Below are positions 36,546 through 45,206 of a stretch of DNA of 64,000 nucleotides, piece after piece. Location of the stretch: assembly GCF_009711975.1 (NCBI RefSeq), contig NZ_VIKW01000002.1, positions 154,156 to 218,155 of the forward strand, in the 5' to 3' direction. This DNA comes from Anabaena sp. UHCC 0204. Its GTDB lineage: Bacteria > Cyanobacteriota > Cyanobacteriia > Cyanobacteriales > Nostocaceae. The position numbers were made by a program, and so were the translations under genes. Every line of letters begins with the position of its first letter. Positions within the stretch are counted from its first letter, which is position 1. The notes under the pieces were generated by a model. The model had not been told where the DNA came from, ran no database searches, and saw only the letters and a list, made by a program, of their open reading frames with translations.

Positions 36546-37529
36546 TTACAACTTAACTTGCTCCAAATGACTGCGGGGATTGTAGGTACGAATAGCCCGG
36601 ATTTTTTCATAATACTCTCTCTCTTGAGGGCTGAGGTCTTTCGGAGGTGCGATCGCTACTTTCACAAATTGATCACCACGTCCACCCTTAGCTATAGGCC
36701 AACCTTTACCACGCAACCGCAGAGATTGACCGGAACGGACTCCCGCAGGTAATTTAACATTAACATGACCATCAGGAGTGGGAACATCAATAGCCGCACC
36801 TAACGTCGCTTCATCAGGAGTAATTAACACTTCACAGACGAGATGATCACCTTCAATTTGGAAAAAAGAATGGGGTTGTAATTCCACCTTTAAATATAAA
36901 TCTCCCCGTTGTTGACTCATGGGGTTAATTTGCCCTTTTCCTTTCACTCTTAAGCGAGTTCCAGCTTTAGCACCAGCAGGAATACGCACATCAATCGTTT
37001 CAGTTCCTAAACTAAACCGTTTCTGCACACCAGAAAAAGCTTCTGCCAATGTTAAAGTAATGATAGCTTCTGTATCTTGTGTTCCACCAGCATCTTGAAA
37101 GCCAAAATCATTAAAACCGCCAAAACCGCTACTTGGTCTACCAGTGGAAGTACGATAAGAATAACTTTGTCGTCCACTGCGTGGTCCTGCACCACCAAAT
37201 AATTCAGTTAAGAAGTCATTAAAACTGCCGTATTGACCGAAGTCAACGCCACCCATATCCGCACCAACACCACCGGAGGGGAAACCTTGACCAGCTTGTT
37301 TCCAATATTGACCAAATTGATCGTACTTTTTCCGTTTATCTGGGTCAAATAAAACCTCATAGGCTTCATTAACTTCTTTAAACTTGGCTTCAGCCTGTTT
37401 GTTATTGGGGTTAACATCAGGATGATATTTGCGGGCTAGTTTGCGAAAAGCTTGTTTGATTTCTTCTGAAGTGGCAGTTTTACTAATTCCTAAAATTGCA
37501 TAATAGTCTTTAAAGTCGGTTGCAGCCAT
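36546..37529 (-). CDS. DnaJ/CbpA-like J-domain cochaperone
   Basis: A 327-residue J-protein. The J domain spans residues 6-70 with the HPD motif at 36-38. A Gly/Phe-rich linker (about 75-150) follows, then the two DnaJ C-terminal beta domains (about 155-310; LRVKGKGQINPMSQQRGDLYLKVEL and LRLRGKGWPIAKGGRGDQFVKV). The cysteine zinc finger of DnaJ is absent, so it is a class II (CbpA-type) protein. It stimulates Hsp70 ATPase and binds unfolded clients. Confidence 0.92.
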   Translation of the reverse strand: MAATDFKDYYAILGISKTATSEEIKQAFRKLARKYHPDVNPNNKQAEAKFKEVNEAYEVLFDPDKRKKYDQFGQYWKQAGQGFPSGGVGADMGGVDFGQYGSFNDFLTELFGGAGPRSGRQSYSYRTSTGRPSSGFGGFNDFGFQDAGGTQDTEAIITLTLAEAFSGVQKRFSLGTETIDVRIPAGAKAGTRLRVKGKGQINPMSQQRGDLYLKVELQPHSFFQIEGDHLVCEVLITPDEATLGAAIDVPTPDGHVNVKLPAGVRSGQSLRLRGKGWPIAKGGRGDQFVKVAIAPPKDLSPQEREYYEKIRAIRTYNPRSHLEQVKL

Positions 37530-37739
37530 CTACCAGCCTCCTGTAGAAATTTAAGTTATGTTTTTTTCTAAGATATAGCGTTTATCAGTGGGATGAAAAC
37601 ATACAGTGATCATAAAAATCTGATCCCCTTATGATTTTCATTCCTGTGACCCGTTCCCTGCTATATGAGATTTACTGTCTACTTGGTCTAATGCCAGGCA
37701 TAAAGATTCTAATTCTAAACTAACAAACAATCCTCAACA

Positions 37740-38249
37740 TCAAGTGGGGTTTTTGCTGAATGTACCAGCGCAATTCCCGTACTGTTCCTCTGGTGAGTAG
37801 AAAATCAGGTCATTTATCCCTTCTTCTAGGCTGGGGGGAGCATCCCGGAGTTGGCGGGACATTCGGAAAATTATGTCCTCTGGAACTTGGCGAATCCGTC
37901 TTTGATTCCGTGCTAAACATAACCAGATTGGAGTTCTCACCCAAACCGCTGTAATCTGACTAAAGCCACAATCACGGGCTAGGTTAATCACTTCCCGGCG
38001 ATTTCTTCTTTGGGCGTTGGTAGCATCGAAAATCACTCCTTGATCTGCGGTTATGGCTTGTTGAAATTGTCGTTCCAGTTCCTGCCAAATCAGCAGCCAA
38101 GACCCTTGAATTGCTTCTGAACCAAAAAGCTGCCCCCGGATGGCATCTGTGGCAATTAGTTGCATCTGGGGGCATTCTGTTAACAATTGTTTTGCTAAAG
38201 TTGATTTACCGCTACCAGGAAGACCAATCAGCAAAATTAATTTAGTCAT
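37740..38249 (-). CDS. P-loop kinase (AAA_33/polynucleotide-kinase-like)
   Basis: A 169-residue ATP-binding protein: Walker A GLPGSGKST (9-17), ATDAIRGQLFG, then VIFDATNAQRRNRREVI (Walker B-like) and a lid segment RNQRRIRQVPEDIIFRM. This pattern is that of AAA_33/zeta-like small-molecule or RNA-end kinases. The substrate is unknown. It lies 95 bases downstream of glgC on the same strand, with the tandem repeat at 38258-38299 in between. Confidence 0.8.
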   Translation of the reverse strand: MTKLILLIGLPGSGKSTLAKQLLTECPQMQLIATDAIRGQLFGSEAIQGSWLLIWQELERQFQQAITADQGVIFDATNAQRRNRREVINLARDCGFSQITAVWVRTPIWLCLARNQRRIRQVPEDIIFRMSRQLRDAPPSLEEGINDLIFYSPEEQYGNCAGTFSKNPT

Positions 38250-38257
38250 TGGTTATT

Positions 38258-38299
38258 GGTCAGTGGTCAGTGGTCAGTGGTCAGTGGTCAGTAGTCAGT
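38258..38299. repeat. Six-copy 7-nt tandem repeat (GGTCAGT)
   Basis: Six head-to-tail copies of GGTCAGT, the last with one change, lie between glgC and the kinase gene. They are followed by repeated AACGAACAACTGAC units (to about 38342). Such heptanucleotide repeats are typical of filamentous heterocystous cyanobacteria. Confidence 0.93.
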
Positions 38300-38344
38300 G
38301 GTATTGAAACAACGAACAACTGACAACGAACAACTGACAACTGA

Positions 38345-39634
38345 TTAAATGATTGTACCGTCAGCAATGACAGCATTTTTGAGAACAACAACAATGCCGC
38401 TACGAATGTAGAAGCCTTGACTTTCTCTTTCTGCTTCTTGGATGTTGTCTTTATTGATAATTTTTACATCGTGACCGATGCGGGCATTTTTATCAACGAT
38501 CGCACGACGAATAATGGTGTCTGTACCAATACCGACGGGGATATCATTCTCTTCTAAACTACATTGCCGTTCAACAGATGGTTGATAATAGTCAGCACCC
38601 ATCAGCAGAGATTCTTCAATCACACATCCAGATTCTATCCGCGATCGCACTCCCAAAACTGAATGTTGAATGCGGCAATCTTTTAAAATACAACCGTCGC
38701 CAATCATGGATTCTGTGATTTGGCAATTCAGCAGTTTCGAGGGTGGTAAATAACGAGCGCGAGTATAAATTGGTGCTGCTTCATCGTAGAAGCTAAAGGG
38801 AGGGAGGGGTTGCTTAGTCAGGGCTAAATTGGCTTCATAAAAAGATTCAATTGTCCCAATGTCTTCCCAGTAGTCATCAAACAAGAAGGCTTGAACGTTG
38901 TGATCCTTGGCTGCATCAGGAATAATTTCTTTGCCAAAATCAGTCCGTTCTAAAGATTCTTTCAACAACTTAATCAAAACATCTTTTTTAAAGACATAAA
39001 TCCCCATAGAGGCGATATATGGCTGTAATTCGGCTTGTTCTTTTGTCAATCCCAAAATGGTAGTATCAACACGCATTTTTGCTAGATCATCACCTTTGGG
39101 TTTTTCGCTAAAATCAATCACCCTACCCGATTCATTGATTTTCATCAAACCGAAATCCGAAGCCCGGCGATCGTCAATGGGAATTACAGAAAGTGTAATA
39201 TCAGCATTTGTGTCTCTGTGACGCTGGATAAACTGACGGTAATCCATGCGGTACAGGTGATCACCTGAGAGAATCAAAAATTCGTCTACATCCCAATCTT
39301 GTAACATCCAGATATACTGACGCACAGCATCAGCCGTACCTTGAAACCAGTTGGGGTTTTCTGGAGTTTGTTGTGCTGCTAACACTTCCACAAACCCATC
39401 ACTAAACCCACTGAAGTTGTAAGCACGAGCGATGTGACGATTCAGAGAGGCTGAGTTAAATTGAGTAAGGACGTAGATTTTGAATATTTCTGAATTGATG
39501 CAGTTGCTAACAGGGATATCTATCAAGCGATACTTCCCAGCCACTGGTACTGCTGGTTTGGCGCGGAGTTTGGTTAACGGATAAAGCCGAGTACCCGCAC
39601 CCCCACCCAGAATAATTGCTAAAACTTTTTTCAC
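38345..39634 (-). CDS. glgC: Glucose-1-phosphate adenylyltransferase
   Basis: A 429-residue ADP-glucose pyrophosphorylase, the first committed enzyme of glycogen synthesis. The nucleotide-binding start [25 protein letters not shown], the catalytic region [10 protein letters not shown], the glucose-1-P site FSEKPKG and the C-terminal left-handed beta-helix ([22 protein letters not shown]) are complete. Allosteric control by 3-phosphoglycerate and phosphate is known for the cyanobacterial enzyme. It is a single gene; the P-loop kinase lies downstream. Confidence 0.97.
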   Translation of the reverse strand: MKKVLAIILGGGAGTRLYPLTKLRAKPAVPVAGKYRLIDIPVSNCINSEIFKIYVLTQFNSASLNRHIARAYNFSGFSDGFVEVLAAQQTPENPNWFQGTADAVRQYIWMLQDWDVDEFLILSGDHLYRMDYRQFIQRHRDTNADITLSVIPIDDRRASDFGLMKINESGRVIDFSEKPKGDDLAKMRVDTTILGLTKEQAELQPYIASMGIYVFKKDVLIKLLKESLERTDFGKEIIPDAAKDHNVQAFLFDDYWEDIGTIESFYEANLALTKQPLPPFSFYDEAAPIYTRARYLPPSKLLNCQITESMIGDGCILKDCRIQHSVLGVRSRIESGCVIEESLLMGADYYQPSVERQCSLEENDIPVGIGTDTIIRRAIVDKNARIGHDVKIINKDNIQEAERESQGFYIRSGIVVVLKNAVIADGTII

Positions 39635-39939
39635 AGAATTTCTCCCGACTGCCTTTCAACTCTCATCTACAGTTTAGGACTGTATGTAGCAGCTGATAAG
39701 GGGGGATCAAAGAATCTTGAGGAAGAATTTTATTATCGAAAGATTTGTGCTTAATAGCACTAGTAAATCAGCAGTATTTGTAGAACATTTGTATTATGTT
39801 CTCGACCAAATAAAAATGCGTCTCTAAATAGACATCTAGTGAGAAAATTAAAGACATTATCAAAAACGTCTCTAAAATTCCTTAATTCGTCCTATTTGGG
39901 CATAAGCTAACCTTCTCAAATTTAATCAAAATTAAAGTT
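39635..39939. other. Divergent intergenic region, no gene seen
   Basis: This 305-bp region separates glgC (leftward) from the GH13 gene (rightward) and holds both promoters. It is AT-rich. No hairpin or repeat beyond short CGTCTCTAAA copies (near 39821 and 39869) was seen. Confidence 0.45.
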
Positions 39940-41385
39940 ATGCAAATTCAAACACCAGATTGGGTTAAACACGCAGTTTTTTATCAAATATTTCCCGACA
40001 GATTTGCCAGAAGTCAACACTCCCGTCAGAGTTTTTTAAATAATACCAATTTGGAAGCGTGGGATAGTCCACCCACACAACAAGGTTATAAAGGTGGTGA
40101 TTTATGGGGTGTTTTAGAAAAATTAGACTATATCCAAAGTTTAGGAGTTACGGCTATTTACTTTACACCAATCTTCCAATCTGCTAGTAATCATCGTTAT
40201 CATACCCATGATTATTATCAAGTAGATCCAATTTTGGGAGGTAATCAGGCTTTTCGAGAATTATTAGATGCAGCCCACGCCAGAAATATGAAAATAGTTC
40301 TAGATGGAGTATTTAATCATTCTAGTCGGGGCTTTTTCTTCTTTCATGATGTTTTAGAAAATGGATCTAATTCCCCTTGGGTAGATTGGTTTAAAATTGA
40401 AGGTTGGCCACTGTCACCTTATGACGATAAATTACCACCTAATTATGGTGCATGGGCTGGTGTCCGATCTTTACCAATTTTTAATCATGATAATCCAGAT
40501 GTCCAAGAATATCTGATGGAAATTGCTGAATATTGGATTAAATTTGGGATTGATGGTTGGCGTTTAGATGTGCCTTTTGATATTAAAACTCCTGGTTTTT
40601 GGCAGGAATTTCGCCAAAGAGTTAAAGCCATTAATTCAGATGCTTATATTGTGGGTGAGGTGTGGTCAGATGCCCGTCAATGGCTCGATGGCACACAATT
40701 TGATGGGGTGATGAATTATTTATTTAATGAGGCCACAATTGCCTTTGCAGTAGGCGATCGCGTCGTCTTAAAGCACGTACAATGTCGAGATTATTATCCC
40801 TATCCAGCTATAGATGCGGCTGGATATGCTGCTAAAATTGAAGCCCTTTTAGCACTTTATCCTTGGGAAATTCAACTTACTCAATTAAATTTACTCGGTA
40901 GTCACGATACATCTAGAATCATTACTATTGCTGATAGTGATCAATCTAGTGTAGAACTATGTGTATTATTACTATTGACTTTTCCCGGACCACCAAGCAT
41001 TTATTATGGTGATGAAGTTGGTTTAGCTGGTGAAATAGATCCAGATTGTCGGCGAGTTTTTCCCACAGAATCTGACTGGAATCAAGCAATTCTCAATACT
41101 CATAAACAATTAATTTCTCTGCGTCACAATTACCCAGCTTTGCGAATTGGTAATTATCAAGTTCTTTATGCTAAAGCCACAGTTTATGTATTTGCAAGAA
41201 CTTTGGAAAATGAAGAATTAATTATTGCTGTGAATGCAGGAAATGAACCAATGTCAGTAAATGTAGATTGTAGACTTTTACAAAATCAACCTGATCAAAT
41301 TCTATTTGGTAATGGAGAAATTGCTTGGAATAGTAACAATCTTGGTTTAACTATTCCTCCCCAAACTGGGTTGATTTTGGGCTAA
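39940..41385 (+). CDS. Alpha-amylase-family glycoside hydrolase (GH13)
   Basis: A 481-residue GH13 enzyme with the (beta/alpha)8 barrel. The family regions are visible: DGVFNHSSR, DGWRLDVPFDI (nucleophile Asp210), IVGEVW (acid/base Glu240) and LLGSHDTSRI (Asp323). YKGGDLWGVLEKLDYIQSLGV and YYGDEVGLAGEIDPDCR resemble neopullulanase/maltogenic amylase or cyclomaltodextrinase rather than classical alpha-amylase. There is no signal peptide, so it probably acts on intracellular maltodextrins. It is divergent from glgC. Confidence 0.9.
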   Translation: MQIQTPDWVKHAVFYQIFPDRFARSQHSRQSFLNNTNLEAWDSPPTQQGYKGGDLWGVLEKLDYIQSLGVTAIYFTPIFQSASNHRYHTHDYYQVDPILGGNQAFRELLDAAHARNMKIVLDGVFNHSSRGFFFFHDVLENGSNSPWVDWFKIEGWPLSPYDDKLPPNYGAWAGVRSLPIFNHDNPDVQEYLMEIAEYWIKFGIDGWRLDVPFDIKTPGFWQEFRQRVKAINSDAYIVGEVWSDARQWLDGTQFDGVMNYLFNEATIAFAVGDRVVLKHVQCRDYYPYPAIDAAGYAAKIEALLALYPWEIQLTQLNLLGSHDTSRIITIADSDQSSVELCVLLLLTFPGPPSIYYGDEVGLAGEIDPDCRRVFPTESDWNQAILNTHKQLISLRHNYPALRIGNYQVLYAKATVYVFARTLENEELIIAVNAGNEPMSVNVDCRLLQNQPDQILFGNGEIAWNSNNLGLTIPPQTGLILG

Positions 41386-41494
41386 TATCAATAACTGTTA
41401 GGCGAGGATATTTTGCAGAACGGAAAACAAAAAGGAGAAGTCCAATTTTGTCTACGTTTACTTAATTAACAGTTTGGGTAAATTGATTTTTGGT

Positions 41495-41514
41495 GTTGGG
41501 TTTTTTAACCCAAC
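41495..41514. terminator. Bidirectional hairpin between converging genes
   Basis: GTTGGGTT / AACCCAAC with a TTTT loop, just beyond the stop of the leftward DUF2085 gene and about 110 bases after the GH13 stop. Confidence 0.6.
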
Positions 41515-41519
41515 CGACT

Positions 41520-42020
41520 TTATAACTTGCGGAAATGCAAAATCGGCATAGTAAATAAACCCCAAGCCAAACCAGTAATCAACCCAAAAGGAGTAACAAT
41601 ATAATTATTAAAATCCCATAAACCGAAAACTTGCGCTGCTAATTCCAACGGATAAGCCATCATCAATACACTAGCAAAAGCCGCACCAGTCCAACCATAT
41701 TGATTTAACCAAAAAATACCTTTTCCATCAGTTAAACCATATAAAATCCGAGTAACCAACAAACCCGTTACTGTTCCATAGCAGCGCATACACACCGCCA
41801 TAATAAAAGGTGGTGCTAACTCTAAACCCATAGTAGGCTGTGGACAGACATGATTACCCATAAAGTAAATAATGTCCGCAATACCCGGAAGCACAAACAC
41901 ACCAGACGCAGCTAAAAAAGGAGCAATAGGGGGACCAAACACCATCCCAGCTAACAGGAAATCAGCAAAAAAACTCACCCAATTAACCTGTAAACCCCTT
42001 GACAAAACCACCCTTTGCAT
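41520..42020 (-). CDS. DUF2085 membrane protein
   Basis: A 166-residue membrane protein with about four hydrophobic helices. The DUF2085 core is visible around GNHVCPQPTMGLELAPPFIMAVCMRCYGTVTG, with two conserved cysteines in VCMRCYG and one in HVCPQ. The function is unknown; the family is a small cysteine-containing membrane protein widespread in cyanobacteria. The start at 42020 encodes MQRVVLSRGLQVNW before the first helix. Confidence 0.82.
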   Translation of the reverse strand: MQRVVLSRGLQVNWVSFFADFLLAGMVFGPPIAPFLAASGVFVLPGIADIIYFMGNHVCPQPTMGLELAPPFIMAVCMRCYGTVTGLLVTRILYGLTDGKGIFWLNQYGWTGAAFASVLMMAYPLELAAQVFGLWDFNNYIVTPFGLITGLAWGLFTMPILHFRKL

Positions 42021-42136
42021 CTTCTTACCTTTGTGTGAAATATTTCTTAATATATTATATCTGAAGTTGATAAAATATGAAGATTGGGAGCTTCCTTTTG
42101 AATAAATTTTTCTATTAGAAGCGGGGTTTAATAGTG

Positions 42137-42457
42137 ATGAAATATAAAGGTTATCAGTCAGTAGTAGAATTTGATGATGAAGCTAAAATTTTTCACGGCG
42201 AAATTATTAATATTAGAGATGTGATTACATTTCAAGGTAGTAGTGTAGAGCAATTAAAACAAGCCTTTGAAGATTCAGTAGATGATTATTTAGAATTTTG
42301 TAAACAACGTGGTGAAGAACCATATAAACCATTCTCAGGAAAATTTGTGGTGAGAATTAACCCACAATTACACCAAGTAATTGCCATACGAGCTAGACAA
42401 GAAGGTAAAAGCCTAAATTCTTGGATAGAGCAGCGATTGTCTGAATCTATTGCGTAG
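42137..42457 (+). CDS. HicB-like antitoxin protein, apparently orphan
   Basis: A 106-residue protein from the ATG at 42137. The N-terminal partial-RNase-H-like HicB fold (KYKGYQSVVEFDDEAKIFHGEIINI) is followed by LEFCKQRGEEPYKPFSGKFVVRINPQLHQVIAIRARQEGKSLNSWIEQRL, a ribbon-helix-helix DNA-binding tail. HicB normally neutralises the HicA mRNA nuclease. No HicA frame was recognised on either side. It may regulate an unlinked toxin or act alone as a repressor. Confidence 0.83.
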   Translation: MKYKGYQSVVEFDDEAKIFHGEIINIRDVITFQGSSVEQLKQAFEDSVDDYLEFCKQRGEEPYKPFSGKFVVRINPQLHQVIAIRARQEGKSLNSWIEQRLSESIA

Positions 42458-42519
42458 CTAATAATTAGTTAAAAAGGTAGTTAGAAACCGCGTCTATACA
42501 GGTAAAACTATTGATTTTT

Positions 42520-42641
42520 CAACACCTTGTCCATTTTCTGTAGGTTGGGTTAAGCGACAGCGCAACTCAACGCATTTGTTGGGTTTCATGCTTCAACCCA
42601 ACCTACAAATCAAGGCTTTTTCCAGTTTGAACAAGGTATTG
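42520..42641. mobile_element. MITE-like element, copy A
   Basis: The ends are inverted repeats, CAACACCTTGTCC at the left and GAACAAGGTATTG at the right. The right end matches the copy at 60352-60466 in inverse orientation (CAAATCAAGGCTTTTTCCA...). The centre holds an inverted TAGGTTGGGTT / AACCCAACCTA pair. There is no open frame. It lies between the HicB-like and Rpn-like genes. Confidence 0.78.
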
Positions 42642-42697
42642 ATTTTTATTAGAAGTTTGTTTGTATGGCCGCGATTTCTAGCCGACAGAACTGTGAA

Positions 42698-43696
42698 TTA
42701 TTTATATGTTGCCGATTCTAAAGCCTGTTTAAAATCATCTAAAGAATTAACTGTTACAGCCAATTTCAACATTTCATCCAAAATAGATAGATTAGAAATC
42801 TGAGCTAAAGATGCAGTAATATCTAAAGAAACCTCACCCAGTCGAGTTTGCAAAACAGTTTTGACACTATCACGCGCCTTTTGTAAAGCACCAATTTCCT
42901 TACCAATCTCTTTACCAATTTCTTTCCCAATCTTCTTACCGCGTTCTATTGCCAATTCTTCTGTAGGACTGATAAAAGGCATTTTTCTTTCCTCCTCAAA
43001 ACTATTAATTTTATTCACTAACTTTTGCTGCAATTGCTCAGGTAATGTCATCATTTTATCAATGATTTTAAAGAGGGTAACAATTTGTTCTTTAGTTAAG
43101 CCTCTATCATATAGTCCGCGAATTAATGTCCATTTCCATTGCTCCCGTTCTGATAAATTCCCAGTGGTTGCTTTAGTTTTCAAATGTGCCATTACTATGA
43201 TAGCAAAGGGATTGTCACTAGATTCTAATTCCTGCCAACGTGATTCATAGTCAAGCAGTTTAGCAATGGGAAATTTAAGACTAACTTCACACCCTCCCAG
43301 GGAATAACCATAAGCACTGGGTCGCCAATTGTTCCTTTCATCACCTAAAACTGCTAGACTAACTACAGGTTTGTGATACAGATCAAAGGAACGATAATTA
43401 TAAATGTACATTCGTTGCCCAAAATCTACTTCATATTGACTTTGAATTTCCACATGAATTAATATCCAAACTTCTCGTTTGTCAAGTAACCAAACTTTAT
43501 AAAGTTGGTCAGCAATCCGTTTTTCTGTTTCTGATGAAGCCGTAATCTCCTGTAGTTCTTTATCAAGGGACTGAGGAGTTTGTGTCCAATCAATTAATTG
43601 ATGGACTTCAGGAAAAAAGAATGTCAAAAAGCTTTCAAAATACTCCGTTAATGCTTCTTTCCAAGATTCATCATAATTGGCAGTTACTTCTTTCAT
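42698..43696 (-). CDS. Rpn-like PD-(D/E)XK nuclease family protein (DUF4351-like)
   Basis: A 332-residue protein resembling cyanobacterial Rpn/transposase-like nucleases: SFLTFFFPEVHQLIDW near the start and KVWLLDKREVWILIHVEIQSQYEVDFGQRMYIYNYRSFDLY with the E-x-Q pattern of the nuclease fold. Residues 254-266 contain an odd GKEIGKEIGKEIG run just before a C-terminal helical domain. Its cellular role is unknown; it lies close to a MITE-like element. Confidence 0.75.
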   Translation of the reverse strand: MKEVTANYDESWKEALTEYFESFLTFFFPEVHQLIDWTQTPQSLDKELQEITASSETEKRIADQLYKVWLLDKREVWILIHVEIQSQYEVDFGQRMYIYNYRSFDLYHKPVVSLAVLGDERNNWRPSAYGYSLGGCEVSLKFPIAKLLDYESRWQELESSDNPFAIIVMAHLKTKATTGNLSEREQWKWTLIRGLYDRGLTKEQIVTLFKIIDKMMTLPEQLQQKLVNKINSFEEERKMPFISPTEELAIERGKKIGKEIGKEIGKEIGALQKARDSVKTVLQTRLGEVSLDITASLAQISNLSILDEMLKLAVTVNSLDDFKQALESATYK

Positions 43697-43712
43697 AATT
43701 TTACCTTTATTT

Positions 43713-44894
43713 TTAATTCTCTCCAGTTACTAATTTCACTTGACTAGCTGCTTTTGTAGCCTTTTCTCTAGCTTCTTGAATATCTCCACCTTTGGCTAAA
43801 GCTACACCCATGCGACGATAAGGATGAGCAGTAGGTTTACCAAATAACTTAATATCAACATCTTTTGCGGCTAAAGCTTCAGCTACACCAGTAAAACTAA
43901 TAGAATCAGATTTTTCTGAAGCTAAAATTACTGCACTTGCGGAAAATCCTAACTGTTCAATGTGGGGAATTGGTAAACCTAAAATCGCCCGCAGATGTAA
44001 TTCAAATTCATTCAAATTCTGGGAAATTAATGTTACCATTCCTGTATCATGAGGTCTGGGAGATAGTTCTGAAAAAATAACTTCATCTTTAGTAATGAAA
44101 AATTCTACGCCAAAAATTCCCGCACCACCTAAAGCATCAGTAACTTTTTTAGCAATTTCTTGAGATGCTACTATCTTATCTTCAGAAATAGCTGCTGGTT
44201 GCCAAGATTCTTGATAATCACCTCTTTCTTGACGGTGGCCAATGGGAGAACAGAAAATTGTGGGGGCGTTCCATTGTTTAATTGTTAGTAAAGTAATTTC
44301 AATTTCAAAATTAATGAATTCTTCGACAATTACTTTTTGACTATCACCACGAGAATTAGAAATTGCATAATTCCAAGCTTTTTCTACTTCAGTTCTATCA
44401 TTAACTACAGATTGTCCTTTCCCAGAAGAAGACATAACTGGTTTAACAACATTGGGAAAACCAATTTCCTCGGAAATAGTAATTAATTCTGCTAAGGTAA
44501 CTGCATAACCATATTTAGCAGTTCTAATTCCTAATTTTTGATGTGCTAATTCTCTAATTCTGTCGCGGTTCATGGTGTAGTTAGTAGCCGCGGCTGTAGG
44601 AATAACTGTAATTCCTCTTTGTTCAAATTCTTCTAACTTTTCGGTTCTAATGGCTTCAATTTCGGGAATGATAAAATCAGGCTGATGTTTATTTACTACT
44701 GCTTCTAAGTCATCAGCACTCAGCATAGAAATAACTTCTGCACAATCTGCAACTTGCATAGCGGGAGCATTTGCATATCTATCAACAGCAATGACATAAT
44801 TACCTAACCGTTGAGCAGCAATTACAAATTCTTTTCCTAGTTCTCCTGAACCAAGAAGCATTAATTTTTGGGGTAGTTTTAGCACCTTAATCAT
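43713..44894 (-). CDS. purT: Formate-dependent phosphoribosylglycinamide formyltransferase
   Basis: A 393-residue ATP-grasp enzyme that formylates GAR using formate and ATP in purine synthesis. KLMLLGSGELGKEFVIAAQRLG at the start, ADCAEVISML, VVKPVMSSSGKGQSVV (ATP-grasp) and FSELSPRPHDTGMVTLISQ near the end match PurT. It provides a folate-independent route beside PurN. It is separated from the downstream nuclease gene by 16 bases and may share a transcript with it. Confidence 0.94.
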   Translation of the reverse strand: MIKVLKLPQKLMLLGSGELGKEFVIAAQRLGNYVIAVDRYANAPAMQVADCAEVISMLSADDLEAVVNKHQPDFIIPEIEAIRTEKLEEFEQRGITVIPTAAATNYTMNRDRIRELAHQKLGIRTAKYGYAVTLAELITISEEIGFPNVVKPVMSSSGKGQSVVNDRTEVEKAWNYAISNSRGDSQKVIVEEFINFEIEITLLTIKQWNAPTIFCSPIGHRQERGDYQESWQPAAISEDKIVASQEIAKKVTDALGGAGIFGVEFFITKDEVIFSELSPRPHDTGMVTLISQNLNEFELHLRAILGLPIPHIEQLGFSASAVILASEKSDSISFTGVAEALAAKDVDIKLFGKPTAHPYRRMGVALAKGGDIQEAREKATKAASQVKLVTGEN

Positions 44895-45206
44895 GAATTT
44901 ATGGAAATTATTTCAATGATACGAAAGTTTTAGATCCTCGACTTCTTAGAGAAGTTGAATATTTGGTTATTGGCTTGTGCAATAATGTACGATTATATCA
45001 TCAAGTGTTAAATCAATCGGATTCGCTGAGTAAAAATATGAATAAGCCTCACGCAGAGGCGCAAAGATTAAGAGATATTGAGTTGGGAAATTTTATACTT
45101 CAGTAATACCAATAAATCTTTATGTTGGTGTAATAGAAAAAATTAACCGCAGATAAACGCAATGTGTTCGCGGATATCGGCGGTTATAAATTAGAAAATT
45201 ATTCAG
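44895..45206. other. Intergenic region with repeat fragments
   Basis: This 312-bp stretch includes GATCCTCGACTTC...GAAGTTGA (44933-44957), a degenerate copy of the palindrome at 33168-33196. The CACGCAGAGGCGCAAAGA and ACCGCAGATAAACGCA segments look like dispersed repeats. No gene was seen. Confidence 0.55.

Noticed and set aside
38258-38342. Repeats near glgC considered as a CRISPR array
   Set aside because: Units are 7-14 bases in direct tandem without unique spacers.
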